Assembly (NCBI GenBank): GCA_013433145.1 | Contig: CM024181.1 | Span: 4,712,001 to 4,776,000, forward strand | DNA length: 64,000 nucleotides | Origin: Ascaris suum | Lineage: Eukaryota > Nematoda > Chromadorea > Rhabditida > Ascarididae | Reading direction: 5' to 3' | Shown here: positions 13,565 through 26,800 of the stretch, piece after piece | How positions within the stretch are numbered: the stretch's first letter is position 1 | Layout of the letters: each line of letters starts with the position of its first letter | Position numbers and translations under genes: made by a program | The notes under the pieces: generated by a model | Databases searched by the model: none | Told to the model about the DNA's origin: nothing | The model's input: only the letters and a program-made list of their open reading frames with translations

Positions 13565-13585
13565 GAAACTGTGAGGATATCAGAT
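13565..13585 (+). CDS. Candidate 21-nt microexon
   Basis: TTTTTTTATTTAAG, a strong acceptor, is followed 21 nt later by the consensus donor GTGAGTAC. The seven codons read ETVRISD in phase 0, matching the exon just upstream. Confidence 0.4.
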
Positions 13586-16500
13586 GTGAGTACAAAGTAT
13601 AGTTGTAATCAAAATGAATGAGAGTAGTAATCAATTCATTTATTTTCCTCTTGTAACATGAAAGTTTTCAATCACTCTACTATAGAATTCTCCATAAAGA
13701 TGGGTCTTTATTTCTTGGTACTGATAAAATGGATTTCGATGGAGGATCCTTCAGCAATTAACCACATGAATTCAAAGTGAACGATTTGATTCATTACTGT
13801 TGTTTTGTTGATTGTTCAAATGAACTGCATTATGGTATCTTTTAGCTTCATTTTTTTACAGCTAATACGAAATGTTTTTCCACCCTATCCACTCATTTTT
13901 AATAGCACCCTGTTGTTATCGCTTTTATGCTACGGTATGTATGAATGAGACTGGGAACTAAATTCGTTTCAATTAAATGTCATATTATAAGAAGTGACGC
14001 CTTCTTGAAAGGTGGAAATGGCTTGTTGAGAGCCGATGGCGTCATAGATTTCTGGCATTTGCCCATTCATTCTTTCAGCAATATTACTATTTTGATGAGA
14101 GTATCATTTTTTCGAATGAAAGGTGCAACTGTTAAATGTCATTCACTTTTCTAATGTTGATATGACAATTGCGCCTCAGACGGTTCCACCTTTAGGACAT
14201 ATTGTTTTTGCACATAAAAACATATTTTTAATTATACTTTCTCGTTAATTAGTGCTATAAAATTAGGCGCAGTGCTAAGAGGTTGACTGGTCGCAAGCAC
14301 AGTGATAGGGTTCAGGCCTAATCTTATTTGCAGAACTAAATCGAAGTCCTAAATTGGTTGTTATTTACTGTGTAGGAGAGCGTAATTGTAGTGCCGTGTT
14401 TTTCTTCACAACGAGAATTAACATCCTCTTCTATTAAAATCATTTTTTGCACATGATGACCATCTGTTTCGTCCAACTCATAAGGCGAACATCATTTTTG
14501 GCCGCGGATGGCTACCAAAGGACAAATTCCTGTCGTAATTGGCAAATTTCTGGAACTCCTGTTTATTGCTAATAATTTTCTTCGAAATTGACAAAGGTGC
14601 ATATTAGAGACACAGAGTAGTGCAGTCAATATATGCAAATTGAAGCGTGCAATTTTGAGTGGTGCTAGATGTTAGCTTGGGAATCATGGAGGGAAGTTTA
14701 TACATTGTTCTAATAAGAAGCACACTACCGACTGATTCAAAACTGACCGATATAAATAAGCCTTGTTTTTGACCTATGCAGACATTTTGTGTCAGATATG
14801 TGTGGAGAAACTTTGTCGCAGTCAGGATTGCGAGAAGAATTTTTGACGCGGTTTGATTGCTTGCATGCCGTATTCGCAAAAATTGTTGCAAATATATTGC
14901 CGCGTATGGCCGTAAAGTTGTCTGCAAAGTTTGTCTGGTCAGTTTTCTGTGGCCAGAAGCTAGGCACTCAAATGACCATTATATGTTTGAGAACAACGCA
15001 CAACAAAACGTCTAAATTTCGCAAATGCATTGCCGAAAGTGTATCCTTTACGACAGTCCCAGATGTCCACTTTCTGGTTAAGGAAACCAACGGCTCGTAT
15101 CCTTTCTTCTTTTAGTCATCTCTTTCCCTCCTTTAGATATCATCTGTGCACTGGATAACTTTTACTTAGGTGAGGTGTAAGTCAGTCAATGTCCGGCCGA
15201 TTCATCCACCCTTCCATTACCAAACATCCACGAACTATTGCTTCCTGATGTGTTTTCGGATTCCCCGAAGACGAATAAAAAGTTCATCCAGTGGACAATG
15301 TGAAAGCAATCTCAAGTAGTATTGTATCACCCCAAGTGTTCGCACTTAAGGGTCCTAAAGAGGAGTGGATGGGTAATGCACTTGAAATGAAATTGAAATA
15401 AGCCAGGAAGTGATCGATTTTTATGACTCTTAAGAGAAGATTGACAACTGATATAATTAATGAAATAAACTTTTGCTATATCAAATCTAAAGTGCATCTT
15501 TTATGCATCGATAGCTATAGTGTTCAGCTATTGAAATATTTTATTGCTTCGAGTTCTCCGTTGAAGTCTCACATTTAACAGAGTTTAACTGCTTATGAGG
15601 TATTTCTTCCTAGCCGCATAAATATAGAACTCGCTGATAATATCCATATTCCTTTTTTTTAAAAATATTTCTTATAGGAATAAATAGTGGATCCTAAACG
15701 ACAAGCCAAGTATTATTCTTAGTAATATTACTGTAGAATGTTTCTTGGCAATTTATTATTATTCACGCCTTCGATAAAACTGAGACATAAAATTTGATTT
15801 AGTTCTGTCGACATTTTGACCTAGTTCCTTCCACGCTGTGGCACTAATATATCCAGGTTCTGGTGTTTTCCAAGTTGCGTTACTTGCAGCTGCAAACGTC
15901 AACATTTTGGACGTTGTCCTAGCGTATGCTCGCTCACTTCACTGACACCCACTTAAGGCAATGTTTGCTGTTCATATCCCTTGCATTCAATTTCGCAGCG
16001 GTATTTCCGTTGAGTATTGTGTTGGCTTATTCCTGAGGAGATCGACGTCATCCTACGTCATATGTGTGCGCTATCGATAAACTTGTTTGGATTACGCCAG
16101 CTAGCGAACGAGCAGCGTGGGCGACTGCGTTTATGGAAGCAACAAGCCTCAAAAGCACACTGATAGTCCACATATAGTTCATATGTATAGTTCAGTTTTA
16201 TTTTGTTTGGTTAAGTTTCTCCCACCCCTCCCCATGATATCTTTATATCGAATAGCATATTAGTTGCAATCAACAGCTTATGAACGACAAGAAAGGATTA
16301 CGAGAGTTATATGCGTATCATATTGCATCATCCGCGCATAAACAAACACGCTGTGCACACTAATGAATCTTTCGTTTGTTAGGTGACTTAATTAAGTGCT
16401 TTACGATGTGCTGTATAGAACGGGTCTTCGTCTATATTTATTTACACTTATTATTTACATTTGAATAATTCATTTCGTTTTTAAACAAAGAAATGAGCAA

Positions 16501-16640
16501 ATTTCTGACCGTTTTTTTGTAAATAACCAACAAATATATACTGTGCAGTTATTTTTTAAAATAAAACTTCAACAAGTTTTCAAATACAAAGCGGAAATAA
16601 TTTGTATTAGACAATCAGGAGGTGAACAAATTCAAAGAAG
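13586..16640. other. No well-supported exon; one open region at 14.78-15.11 kb
   Basis: A plus-strand frame after the acceptor-like CTATGCAG near 14778 stays open for over 100 codons and its start resembles a C2H2 finger (DMCGETLSQSGLREEF). In another frame lies CKVCLVSFLWPEARHSNDH, which has zinc-ligand spacing. No arrangement of splice sites joins the two, so I regard this as an open question, possibly a decayed zinc-finger gene. Confidence 0.25.
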
Positions 16641-16671
16641 TTGTATAGTTGTTGGAGAAAACAGTGGTGAT

Positions 16672-16879
16672 AAAAATGAGCAATGAGCTGTTTCTATTAA
16701 ATCTCAACGTTAGCGATGAGATCAGTACCGATATGGAGCTTTCTATCACACTACCGAATATATTCTCGGATATTTTAGTCCATTCATGTTATGGAATTTT
16801 CAACCCGGAAAATACACCTTTCTTTCTTCAAATCTCTTTAACGATACCTCTGCAATGCTCAGCCTCCTACATACATATG
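16672..16879 (+). CDS. Weak candidate exon, unknown
   Basis: A plus-strand open frame starting near MSNELFLLNLNVSDEISTD and ending at a possible donor (ACATAT followed by GTGAAT). Codon content looks protein-like, with hydrophobic and acidic alternation, but the acceptor is poor and no partner exon was found. Confidence 0.25.
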
Positions 16880-16989
16880 TGAATTGCGCCCAGAAGGCTT
16901 TGCAATTCGCGGCAGTAGTTCATTGCGAATGCAGTCAAGCTTCGTCTGCCAATATGCTTTGTGGTGTTAATTTGTAAACAGATATGCAG

Positions 16990-19900
16990 GTCGTCTAATT
17001 AGGAATAATTAGAATGCAACAGCGCAAAGATAATAGAATTATTGGCTAAGCCATTTCAAATGATGCAAATTCGCTAGACATTTTCGATTTATATCATTTG
17101 ACTGACTATGTTGATCCATCCAACAGAGACGCAAATTTTTTAGTGCAGTAATTTTTAAGAAAAACTGCTTCAAAAATTTTTCAATGAATCATAATTGTGA
17201 GGCAATATTCCAATGGTTGACGCCATAAAGCTTTCAATGATTGCAAAGAAAAAATTGAATGAACTTTTTTGAAAAATATATTCTGACTATTTTCCATTCT
17301 TTTAAGTCCAATTAAATGTTTACTCTTCCTCATAATGCTCCAATTTCAATTGATGAAATAAATTACTTTCCCAGAAGGAAATTTTCCACTACATAAACGA
17401 TGAGAAGAAATATTCAAACGACAAAAAATGCTTTAAAAAGAGTTAAAACTGCGCTTTGTTGTGCGATAGAAATTTCATAGATTCTACACAGTCCACAAAA
17501 TGAAGCATTTAACTTTACAGGAGAAAGCATAAATTTGCTTGAACTAAATTAGCAATTTTTTTTTCATAGGAGGAGAAAAGTAAGAGAAAATTAATACTAG
17601 AAAGAAGATAAACAGCGATCAGTAGCAAAAATATTGACACGATCAAAACGATCAAAAATTAGTTAATTCAACATTTTTGTAACTTCATTTTGAGTATTTT
17701 AATGCACGATAAAAATTTCTAAAAAGCGTAAAGCATTTCTTCGCATTTTTCCGTTTTCGTGAAAAACATCCATAAAAATTTTGTAAGAGCAATATCCTCA
17801 AGCCTTTTCGATATTTACCTTGACTAAATCATCGAAGTGATTTAGCAGCTATGCTGTTAGAGTGTTGCAACTATGTGCACCATAAGTGCATATCGATATT
17901 GAGAGAATTTTTGCATTATGATTATTTCAGTGGGTAATCACCGGTAAGTCGAAGCACTTCTTGTTAAGTTCGTTGGGTGTTTGATTTTCGAATAGCTAAT
18001 ATCTAATTCTATATCATTCTCACCGATGAAGGCAATACATTTGATGATATTTTGCTCCATTGCCTTTTCTTGTTCCACATATAACTTTCCATTCCTCATA
18101 CATCAGTTGTAAGAGAATCATATAGGAGCGAAAAAATGATTCACATAATAGGCGATGGGGGAGGATAAGGCGGGGGAAGGGATGAGGGAAAGAATTACAT
18201 CCATTAATAAGATAAGGCGATGAAATGGCTAGGTTGTTGTTTGTTTAGTTCCTCAATCAATTTGCCTATTGCTAGGGTAACGTAGGCCATCCCACTATCG
18301 GATTGAATTTCATATCTAAGAACTGAAAGAAATAAGCCTAAAAATTGGCGAGAATTCAACGTGAACATTAAACTTAGAAAAACTTAAATGTTCTCGAGCT
18401 AATTAATTGATGCCATTCTTGTGAAATTATTTCTCTGAAATTTCCATCAAACTTCATCTTAGCGACTAATCATTTGTGACGACGATAGAATAGCACATGA
18501 AATTTAATTTGAAAGAAAAAACTCATTGGTACTGAGTGACGTGCAATGTTTTCTCTCGAAAACACCCTAAAAACTAAAAAAGAAATATAAGGTGCCTCCA
18601 AAGATATTAAAAAAAGCAATAATGCTTAATTAAATATTAGCTATTTAAAATTGGTGCATGGAGAGCTCATCCAGAAGTTGATGCTTTAAAGCAAGCGAAC
18701 TCTGCACTCTACTCCATAAATCACCAGCGTGACTAGGTATATTGAGATGATCTTTTGTTAAGATGGACATCTTTTAAAGTAGCGGGAGAGAGAGAGAGAC
18801 AGAGAGACAGAGACAGAGACAGAGAGAGAGAGAAGGCAACGAAAAGAGTGCATGCTTATTGAAAGCAAATGCCCGTTAATGCTATGGAAATCTGTCATTC
18901 GTTGAATTTTTAAAACAATCATAAGTTGTTATTTCAGATCAGGTTAGCATCTAAAAGGCCTAATGGTTTGCTCGCCCCAATGGTGATGTCATTCTACTCA
19001 CTCATGACGTCATTCTAAGTTTTGAATATTCGGTGAATGAGTGAACACTCAAGTGCAGCAATCCGTTCGGTAAATTGTGCATATTTTGCAATATTCTTTA
19101 TTACATCAAGTTGTCAGTGCTATTTCCACTATGCTATAGATACAGATTCCAAAGAAATAAAGCCCCCTTCTCCTCCAAAATAACCTCGATCACTCGAATA
19201 AAGACTATAAAACATCTAGATTTCGTTTACAGTAGAACCTCATAGTCATAAAGAAATATTTCATAATTAAATTAAAGTAGGTTTATCAAGTAGATCAACC
19301 TGTTTTTCCTGAAAGCGTTGTCGCCAATATTTTTCTTAGTTGATTTCTTTTTTTCAAACAATTGTCTCTTACTAAAAAGCGATTAAACGGGGAATTTTAA
19401 TCTTTTAAGTAATTTCAGATGCTTTTTTCATCTTCAAGTAAAATTCAACTTCGCCGTATAGCGGTCGTGTATCTGCAATGAACATTTTCATCTACACGAA
19501 GTAATTTCATCCTTAACTGAAGTTACTTTTTGCAAAATATGCACAAAGTCAGCACACATCTTGCGCATAAAATGAAGCCTGAAATGAAAATGCCGTTTGG
19601 ATGAAATGGCTTCACATTGAAAAACAAATGTGCTAATGAAGGGTTCGAAGCCGCATGTTATAAAACTGCAAAGCGACGATCGTATATTGGAGGTCCCATC
19701 CGGCGTCTTCCAATATGTCTAATTACATTATAGGTGCAGCTATGCTTCGGTGACATTGCCTATTTGTGCTCAGAAAATGCACCACATCAACAAAAAGCAT
19801 CGGCTATAAGCGAATAGGCGAATTCCACTCGCATGATCAAATAACCTCATAAAATTTTTAGATTTATTTAAAAAATAATAATAAAATTATTAACAAAAAT

Positions 19901-20080
19901 TAAGCTTACAGATTGCAAATAAAAATTAAGCATTCAGTTGCGCATTATATGTATGCCGACACAGAGACATACATATAAACAAACGACATAAAAGAGCAAA
20001 GATTAGATGTCGCATACTGCGTTCGCCCATAAAGAAAATGTGCACAAATACAATTGAAAACAAGCGAGAAACTGCATGGG
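16990..20080. other. Intron/intergenic with no supported exon
   Basis: AT-rich, many homopolymer A/T runs, one (GA)n/(GACA)n patch at 18782-18834. Nothing resembling a bounded exon on either strand. Confidence 0.5.
18782..18834. repeat. (GA)n/(GACA)n microsatellite
   Basis: Mixed GAGA and GACAGA repeat of about 50 bases. Confidence 0.9.
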
Positions 20081-20090
20081 AAAAGCTTAC

Positions 20091-20125
20091 ACAACATGCG
20101 CCTTTGGCAGCTTCATCACATCTCA
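20091..20125 (-). CDS. Small cysteine-rich exon, candidate exon 2 of secreted protein
   Basis: A 35-nt segment between ACTCGTTAG and a strong donor GTAAGC. It enters in phase 1, matching the donor of the signal-peptide exon at 23625, and leaves in phase 0. The joined product reads VRCDEAAKGACC just after the predicted signal peptide, as expected for a small disulfide-rich secreted protein. The intron of about 3.5 kb and the tiny size make this tentative. Confidence 0.35.
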
Positions 20126-20129
20126 CTAA

Positions 20130-23100
20130 CGAGTTTCGTAAGTAAAAAGTGCAATAATAAGAATGCAATGTGTCCATTTTTTGAATAACCCAAATACTCG
20201 CATAAACTTTCGACAAAGATTCCATTTTTATTGAGGGAGTTGGAGGAGCTGAAAGTCTAACAGCGTTAAATATTTAAAAAATTTATTTCCACCTTTAATT
20301 ATCTATAAATTCTTTGAAAATTTATAGTTGAAACTCATTTGTAAGATAGATCTCACGGCGTATATTACACTCACCAAACTTCATAACGCTAGCTTGTGTG
20401 ACGATCAGGTCGAATTCTACCAACAGACACAGGGACACACCGACAAGCATATACATACACGCCGATGTTCATATACACTCATTAACACATATGCACTGAC
20501 ATGACATTGCCAAAACGCGCCTTTGCAAAGAAAATTTTCAGAAGCAGATAATAGGAGTGACGCTATTCAGATATAAGCTGCCGTTTAAAGTCCTGAATTG
20601 AAGCATATGCCATTAAAGTTGTGATTTATTGTGATAAACACATAAAAAGGTCACTGGAAATGTGCCTTCCATTTAGAGATTTTAAAAAATGAGTTCTCAA
20701 GAAAAAGGTCTCTCTAAGAGCTACTTGAACGGTTTTTTTTTTCGGTTATGCCGTTTTCTATTCTCTGAAGAAGCTCCACATTTTTTTCATGGTGATCCAT
20801 AACAGTCATCAGATACTTCAGAAATTTTGATAAGAGGCAACTAAAATCAGATAAAGCAGAAAAAAACATCAACTAATAAACGCCGAAGAATCTGTATTGA
20901 GGTAATGACGGTGACTGAAATGCGAAGACTAAGATGACTATCATCATTTGGAATTGAATGAAATTATTTACTCAAAATATTTATCGAATTTGTTTTAAAA
21001 ATCATTACAAGCATAAACAGTAGTAATATGTATTTAGAGAGACGATACAGATGACCTTAATGCTGCAACATTCATTGAGATTTGCATTCATCATTCGTAA
21101 TTAATTCTTACAGCCACAAAAAATGTCTTCTTCGTTTTCTTATCGCTAAGAATTAAAATCTGAGGTCGAGTTCGATCGTTTCGATCGTTTATCGTAAAGC
21201 TATTTTCTTCCATTACGTTGTCCTGATGGGTTTGAATTAAGTGAATTGCATCCGAATCTCTAACTCACTATTTTGTTTAGCCAATTATCACGTCGATTCA
21301 TTCAACCTCTGCAGTCTTCATTCACTAAATGCCGAATTAGGTTGAAAACATAAAAGTATACGACTCGTCTGAAGTGATTCAGTACAAATCTTTGATGTAT
21401 AAATTGAGAAGTATTCATATAAAAATAAACAAAGCACAGTGTTGAACAGACAGAACGTTGCGACAAATGGAAATTATGCGAATATATGCAGTATGTTTTA
21501 ACGAAGGCGCAGTTGTTTTTCTTTTGGTTACAGATGACTACTGCTGACGAACTATTTCTTAGGATGTGAAATTATTGATAAGAAAATATCAGCTCCAATT
21601 AATTTCCAAAAAAAAAAACTACAATTGAAGAGACTCATTGTAAATCTATTTAAAATTTATCAGCTTCACCCTTCTCACAAATAATATCATAAAACTATCT
21701 CCAACTTGATCAAAGATTAACTTTCTATGCTAGTACAACGGTCACTCCTCAGCGGATCATATTTATCATAAACTTTATAATATAAATAATTCATTCTAAT
21801 ATAAATCATTTATTCACTACAGAAATAATAAAATGCATCTATTCATGCAATTGCGTATATCACAGTCGAAAGTTTTAAATTCGTTGAAAATTTCGCCGGA
21901 AGTTTCCGAGAAAATAATTGTCACGATCGGATAGATAATTAAATATTGAATTGAATAATTGAATAAATGTTTATTTGTTTAATTAAATAATTGAAGCGAT
22001 ATTTAATTATGTAATTTTTTATTAGTTGAATTGATAACTAATTTCTCTATTAGATAAATTTATAACCAAGATGAAATGAGCACATTCTCATGAAGAAAGT
22101 AAAGAAAGAAATGGAAATACATATCGAATGCGTTTTTTATTTCGTAAGAAAATAAGAGAAATATGTAACTTCAAGAAAGATAGCGAAACGAATAATGAAA
22201 TATCAATAAGATTATCTCGATTTACGAGCGAGTTTTTATTGTACTATAAACGTTAATAAGCATCATAATCGTCTATAAGAGGAATTATCGCATAGAGCTT
22301 TAATAGCTGTTTAAAGTTTTCAACGAGATAAATTAAGCTTCCAGGTTTTTTTTAAAAGTTTTACGATCCTTTTTTCAATTTTTTGGTTTGGTAAACTCTT
22401 TATAGATTTTTTTTTGCATTTTATTCGCAAAAATTGCCAACTTTGAAAAAGACCTAATTTTATTTGAGAAGGAAAAGCACTTATCTGGAGAACTAATAAA
22501 TTATCATGGTAGTGATTTATATATGCAATGTTTTCATTGAATTATCGAGTATTCCAAAAATATGAGAGAAATATGTCAAATGCATCGGAAAAAAAACACT
22601 TATTCATAATAGTGAGTAATGGAAAGGAGATAATTGCTTCAACTCAAGTTTGTAGAAAACTTCAGCTTGATTGATTTTTCAAGTTTTAATCACGTTATAT
22701 GCATTTTATTTACATAGCAATTTTCCTATTATTTGAATGTGAATTACGTTCACTACGTGTGTGAAACTCATATGGCTAACAACATACCCCATATGTAATA
22801 TGTTTGTGCGTAACGTCACCTCAACTGAGCAACAATCGGAACATGTGGAGAGATGTTGATTGGCATCGATGGAGAAAACGAAGTGGGGGATGAATACAGA
22901 CGATGTAGACGCATTTTAAATTCACATCTGATACTCGGCAGTTTCAGTTTTCAAATCGCATCATTAGCCGCAGATGGACATAGCCGTCGCTTTTAGCTCA
23001 TTTCTATTTAACAGCCAAAATGGATCGCATTTTTCGCGAAATAATGACACATAATGTTCAATCAGTTATACAGTGCGTTCTCTTGCTATATACTTAAATG

Positions 23101-23620
23101 TTTCGGAAAACTGTTTCAATAGGCTGCGAGTAAATTTATTCTTCCTCCTCGCACTAACTCGCCCAATAACTTACCGTCACTTGCGCCAGTTGTAATAAAC
23201 TTGTTTTTATCTCTCAAGTAACTAAACGCTACTGAAATTCTCTCCACATTACCTTTACTTCAATTCAAAAGTGGATTAAATAACGTCCAGTAACGCTTAT
23301 TTATGAAATAAGACATATCCGCTTATTCTGACAAACGCATATTAATGAAGCGATTTTTCATCAATTCACAACACACTATTCTCCTCTTTCATATTATGAT
23401 AACGGCAGTTATCAACTTTCTATACAGTTGTGTTTCTTTGAGTAGAGCCCCATGAGGCTAACGTTGTTCATACCATCGACCAATACCTAAAAGTCTTCCT
23501 CATGCCATCACATTTTGCCTAATACTCGAGGATATTTCCTTTAAAGTGCATTAGATGTTTCCCGAACTGTTGCGAAATTGGAAGGTAATAAAAACATGTA
23601 CTTGACAGGACTGAAAATGA
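20130..23620. other. Large intron or intergenic, no other supported exon
   Basis: AT-rich sequence lying inside the putative first intron of the secreted minus-strand gene. I see no bounded exons. Confidence 0.45.
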
Positions 23621-23624
23621 TTAC

Positions 23625-23802
23625 CGTAAGCGAGTTTCGCATCTGTAATATGAACGCAATGCAGCAGCAACAAGAGTAGAGCGACGAGCGGATGCAGGAG
23701 CGCTGCCATATAGGCCCTCAACCGCTTGTCGCCATCAGCGCAAGCCGCTATGCGATGTCTCTTCCTAGATGCCAGTCGGCTGGTGAGTGATTCCCCCCTC
23801 AT
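23625..23802 (-). CDS. First exon with signal peptide, secreted or membrane protein
   Basis: Two in-frame ATGs are possible, at 23802 and 23709. The second gives a textbook signal peptide, MAALLHPLVALLLLLLHC then VHITDA, with likely cleavage near the ITDA-K junction. The first adds 31 basic residues and would make the same hydrophobic stretch a type II anchor. The exon ends at TACG followed by GTAATC (phase 1). I prefer the downstream start (23709) because the N-terminus is then a standard signal sequence. The mature protein is unknown; the best next exon is 20125-20091. Confidence 0.55.
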
Positions 23803-23809
23803 GCACGCA

Positions 23810-26800
23810 TGCTAGCCGCCTTATGTAGCTTTGTGCTCGGCACCCCTCTAGCTTAGCATGTCCTCATCTCTGGCAAATGCACGATGGCCAACACTGCATC
23901 GAAACGTTTCCAGTATAAGCTGTGGCTATCGATTGTTGCATTCGCGTGCTTCGTAGAGCACGATTCAATTCTGGTGTGCTGCCCGTCGATGCTATCGAGA
24001 ACGAGGCATGTCCCCTCGGGCTTGCTTCGTTTAGCGTCGATCATTCACTGCGTTTTCATAGCCCATCAACTCCATACACGCACATATGCCATTCGTAGAC
24101 GCTGATCAATGATCTTTATGACGTTTTTGTCATCACTTACACCTCATCCGCAATAATGATCCTCTGATACCACTGAATATTGCGATATCGTGAGAGGGGG
24201 GCCGGAAAGGTGTGATTGATGGAAGTCAAGAACATATTACACATTCCACTACCGCAGCGCATAAAAACTGAAGCAAATGCCAAACATAACCGACGGCTGT
24301 ATTATAATAACGCATTTCCTCGTTAGACTTAATATTCTTTTTGTGCAGTTAACCATTTTTTCCTACATCGAAGCGTATGCAAAAATTACAGAGTGAAAAA
24401 AATGTTTTGACAACGTTGTAGATATCTTTTGAAATAAGTCGACATTTTTCGCACCAATTTCAGAAACGATGTTACCTGTTCAACCTCTAATAACCTATTA
24501 CAGCCTTTTCACTTCTTGTGTTTAATCTTCTTGGGACAACTTATTCAAATTATGGCTTTCTTTGAAACTGTTATTTCTTATAACAAAATAATAAGTTCTG
24601 ATGTGACGATATTCCCAAGCCGACATTCTCGAATCAGACAACATTCGTCCATAAGAAATATTCAGCAGCTTTTTGATAATTCTTTTCAGAACGTTTTAAG
24701 TGCACGAAATCAAAAAAAAAGTTGTATTCAATTTGCGGCTTACGTGACAATTAATTTACCTACGATGTTCTTCATATATGCGATAAATATGCCACAATTT
24801 CTAGAAAAGAACACCTTACTAATAGATATGCAATGTTAAGTTAGAAATCCATAGTGAAAAAATGAAATCCATAAGAAAAAAATAGAACGAAGAGCAAATA
24901 TTAAATTCGGAAGTTTTAACACATTGTCATATCAAGTGTCGATTGGAAAGAGCATTCAATGGTATAAGAAAAACTTATTTTCCTAACCAATTCTTCCTTG
25001 TGTTGAAAAAGAAAGAAATGTTGTTTAACATCATAACTGTAAGGTGTATATTATTTTAGATTGTGAGAAGGAAAGCGTGGAAGAGAAAACGAAAGTGATC
25101 AGCAGCATGAATTTATAGCATTGAATTGCAGACGTGGAATTATTGACGTTATTGGTGTAAGTGAAGGCTCGACGGGTAACGCGAATGAATTTTCGGGAAT
25201 GAGAAAAATATGCAGTCGAGATGTGGAAACGACTAGTTCACGCATTGTTTTCACTGGAAGAAAAAAAAATTCCGCGAAGGAACAGCCATAATTTGAAAAG
25301 ATTCCTTTGCAGCGGCGCTCGAAGATAGGAAGTGCTGATCTCGCTTTCCTCTCTTCCTCTTCACCCCCCCCCCCCCGCTCTTCTCCCCACTTTTTCCTCT
25401 CCTTCGCCCCACCTCCACCTTTCCTTCATTGCTCCACTCAAATCAAGCATCGCAGAGCTATAATGAGGTAAACTTTGTTGCCATAGAAGCGTAAAATGTT
25501 GCCGACGATGTCGGAGAGAAGGCAAATTGGATGCACAAACAAATGATTTGGAAACTGTGGCGGCTAAGACGCATGTCCATCAGCGCGATTCCAACCCTAG
25601 GAATGTGAATTTCTAGGACGAACTCTATCTGACTTATCTATTGTCGAGCACAACAAAACTGCCTCATTTTCATTCATCAGTTCATCCCAAAAACACAATA
25701 CAATGAACTTTGACCACCTTCGTTTGCTAACACGTCCATGATGGTACTACTCACCTTTGTTCGTTGACGTTCGTCAATATGTGCTAGCCGTAACGTTTAT
25801 CACTCTCATATTTGAAAAAAGGAAGTAAATTATGTTCCTCAGCTGTAAACTGTACGAACAATAGGCAAAAACTTTTAAGTACAGAGAGGGAGGAAAACAT
25901 TATGCCTGGCAGGGTCAAACCTTATGCGAGGATCCTTTCAAAAAGCTTTTAATTTTTTCAATCCTACCTTATGAAGGCGCTGTATATTTGCATATATGTT
26001 TGTCTCTACGCATTTGAGTGTCCATCTAGGTGCTTGCAGTAGTTTCAAACTCGCGACCGACAGATGATGCAGCGATGAGGCGTGTAATTGAAATTAATAT
26101 CATCATAAGCCATCATTTCGCACCTAAATTTCATTGCAATACCTTACAGTTTAAATGAGAATAACTAATACCACGAGAAGAAACAATATGACCAATCTCA
26201 TTATTTTGAGGCCCAGAAATTAGGCAACACTAAATCTCCCAATATGCGCGGCCAAAAATGCAGGAAGAACCAAAATGTGGAAGGTACTACTGTGCTGCTT
26301 CATCGAGTTAGGCCACGCCGGGCTTTGAATTGAAGTTTTTTTAAAGCTGCTGAGGACTTATAGCTATTTCTGGGGCATTTTGATATCGTATTCCCGCAGC
26401 CCCTGAAATCAGCTGCTGCCTTCCCTCTCTAAAACCTCTCCCTCATCTTCGTCGCCAATTTTCAGGACTCATCAACGCCTATTGGTCATAAAATTTCCGA
26501 ATGGGAATTGTCCTCTAACGCCGAAGTGCGGCAGAGAAGCAATTTTTTTGGAATTGACTGTGAATTTATGCAGCATATTCAAGAATATGAAGATGAAACG
26601 TTATATACCTCTAAGGCATTTTCTTTCTTTATATTGCAGCATTCACCGGAAAGCAAAGATTTGGGAATGAATATCGAGAAATGAGCGGAAACTATAGCAA
26701 AGAAACCCGTAAGATTCCTGACTGCTGTTTTTCTCGCCTTGAAAAGTCTATGATAACGCTAGAAGAAACATTTCATCCGAAATCTTTTGCGCAAATCACC

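Noticed and set aside
24516..24839. 107-codon plus-strand frame
   Set aside because: No usable acceptor, donor or start context and no recognisable motif; length alone is not enough.
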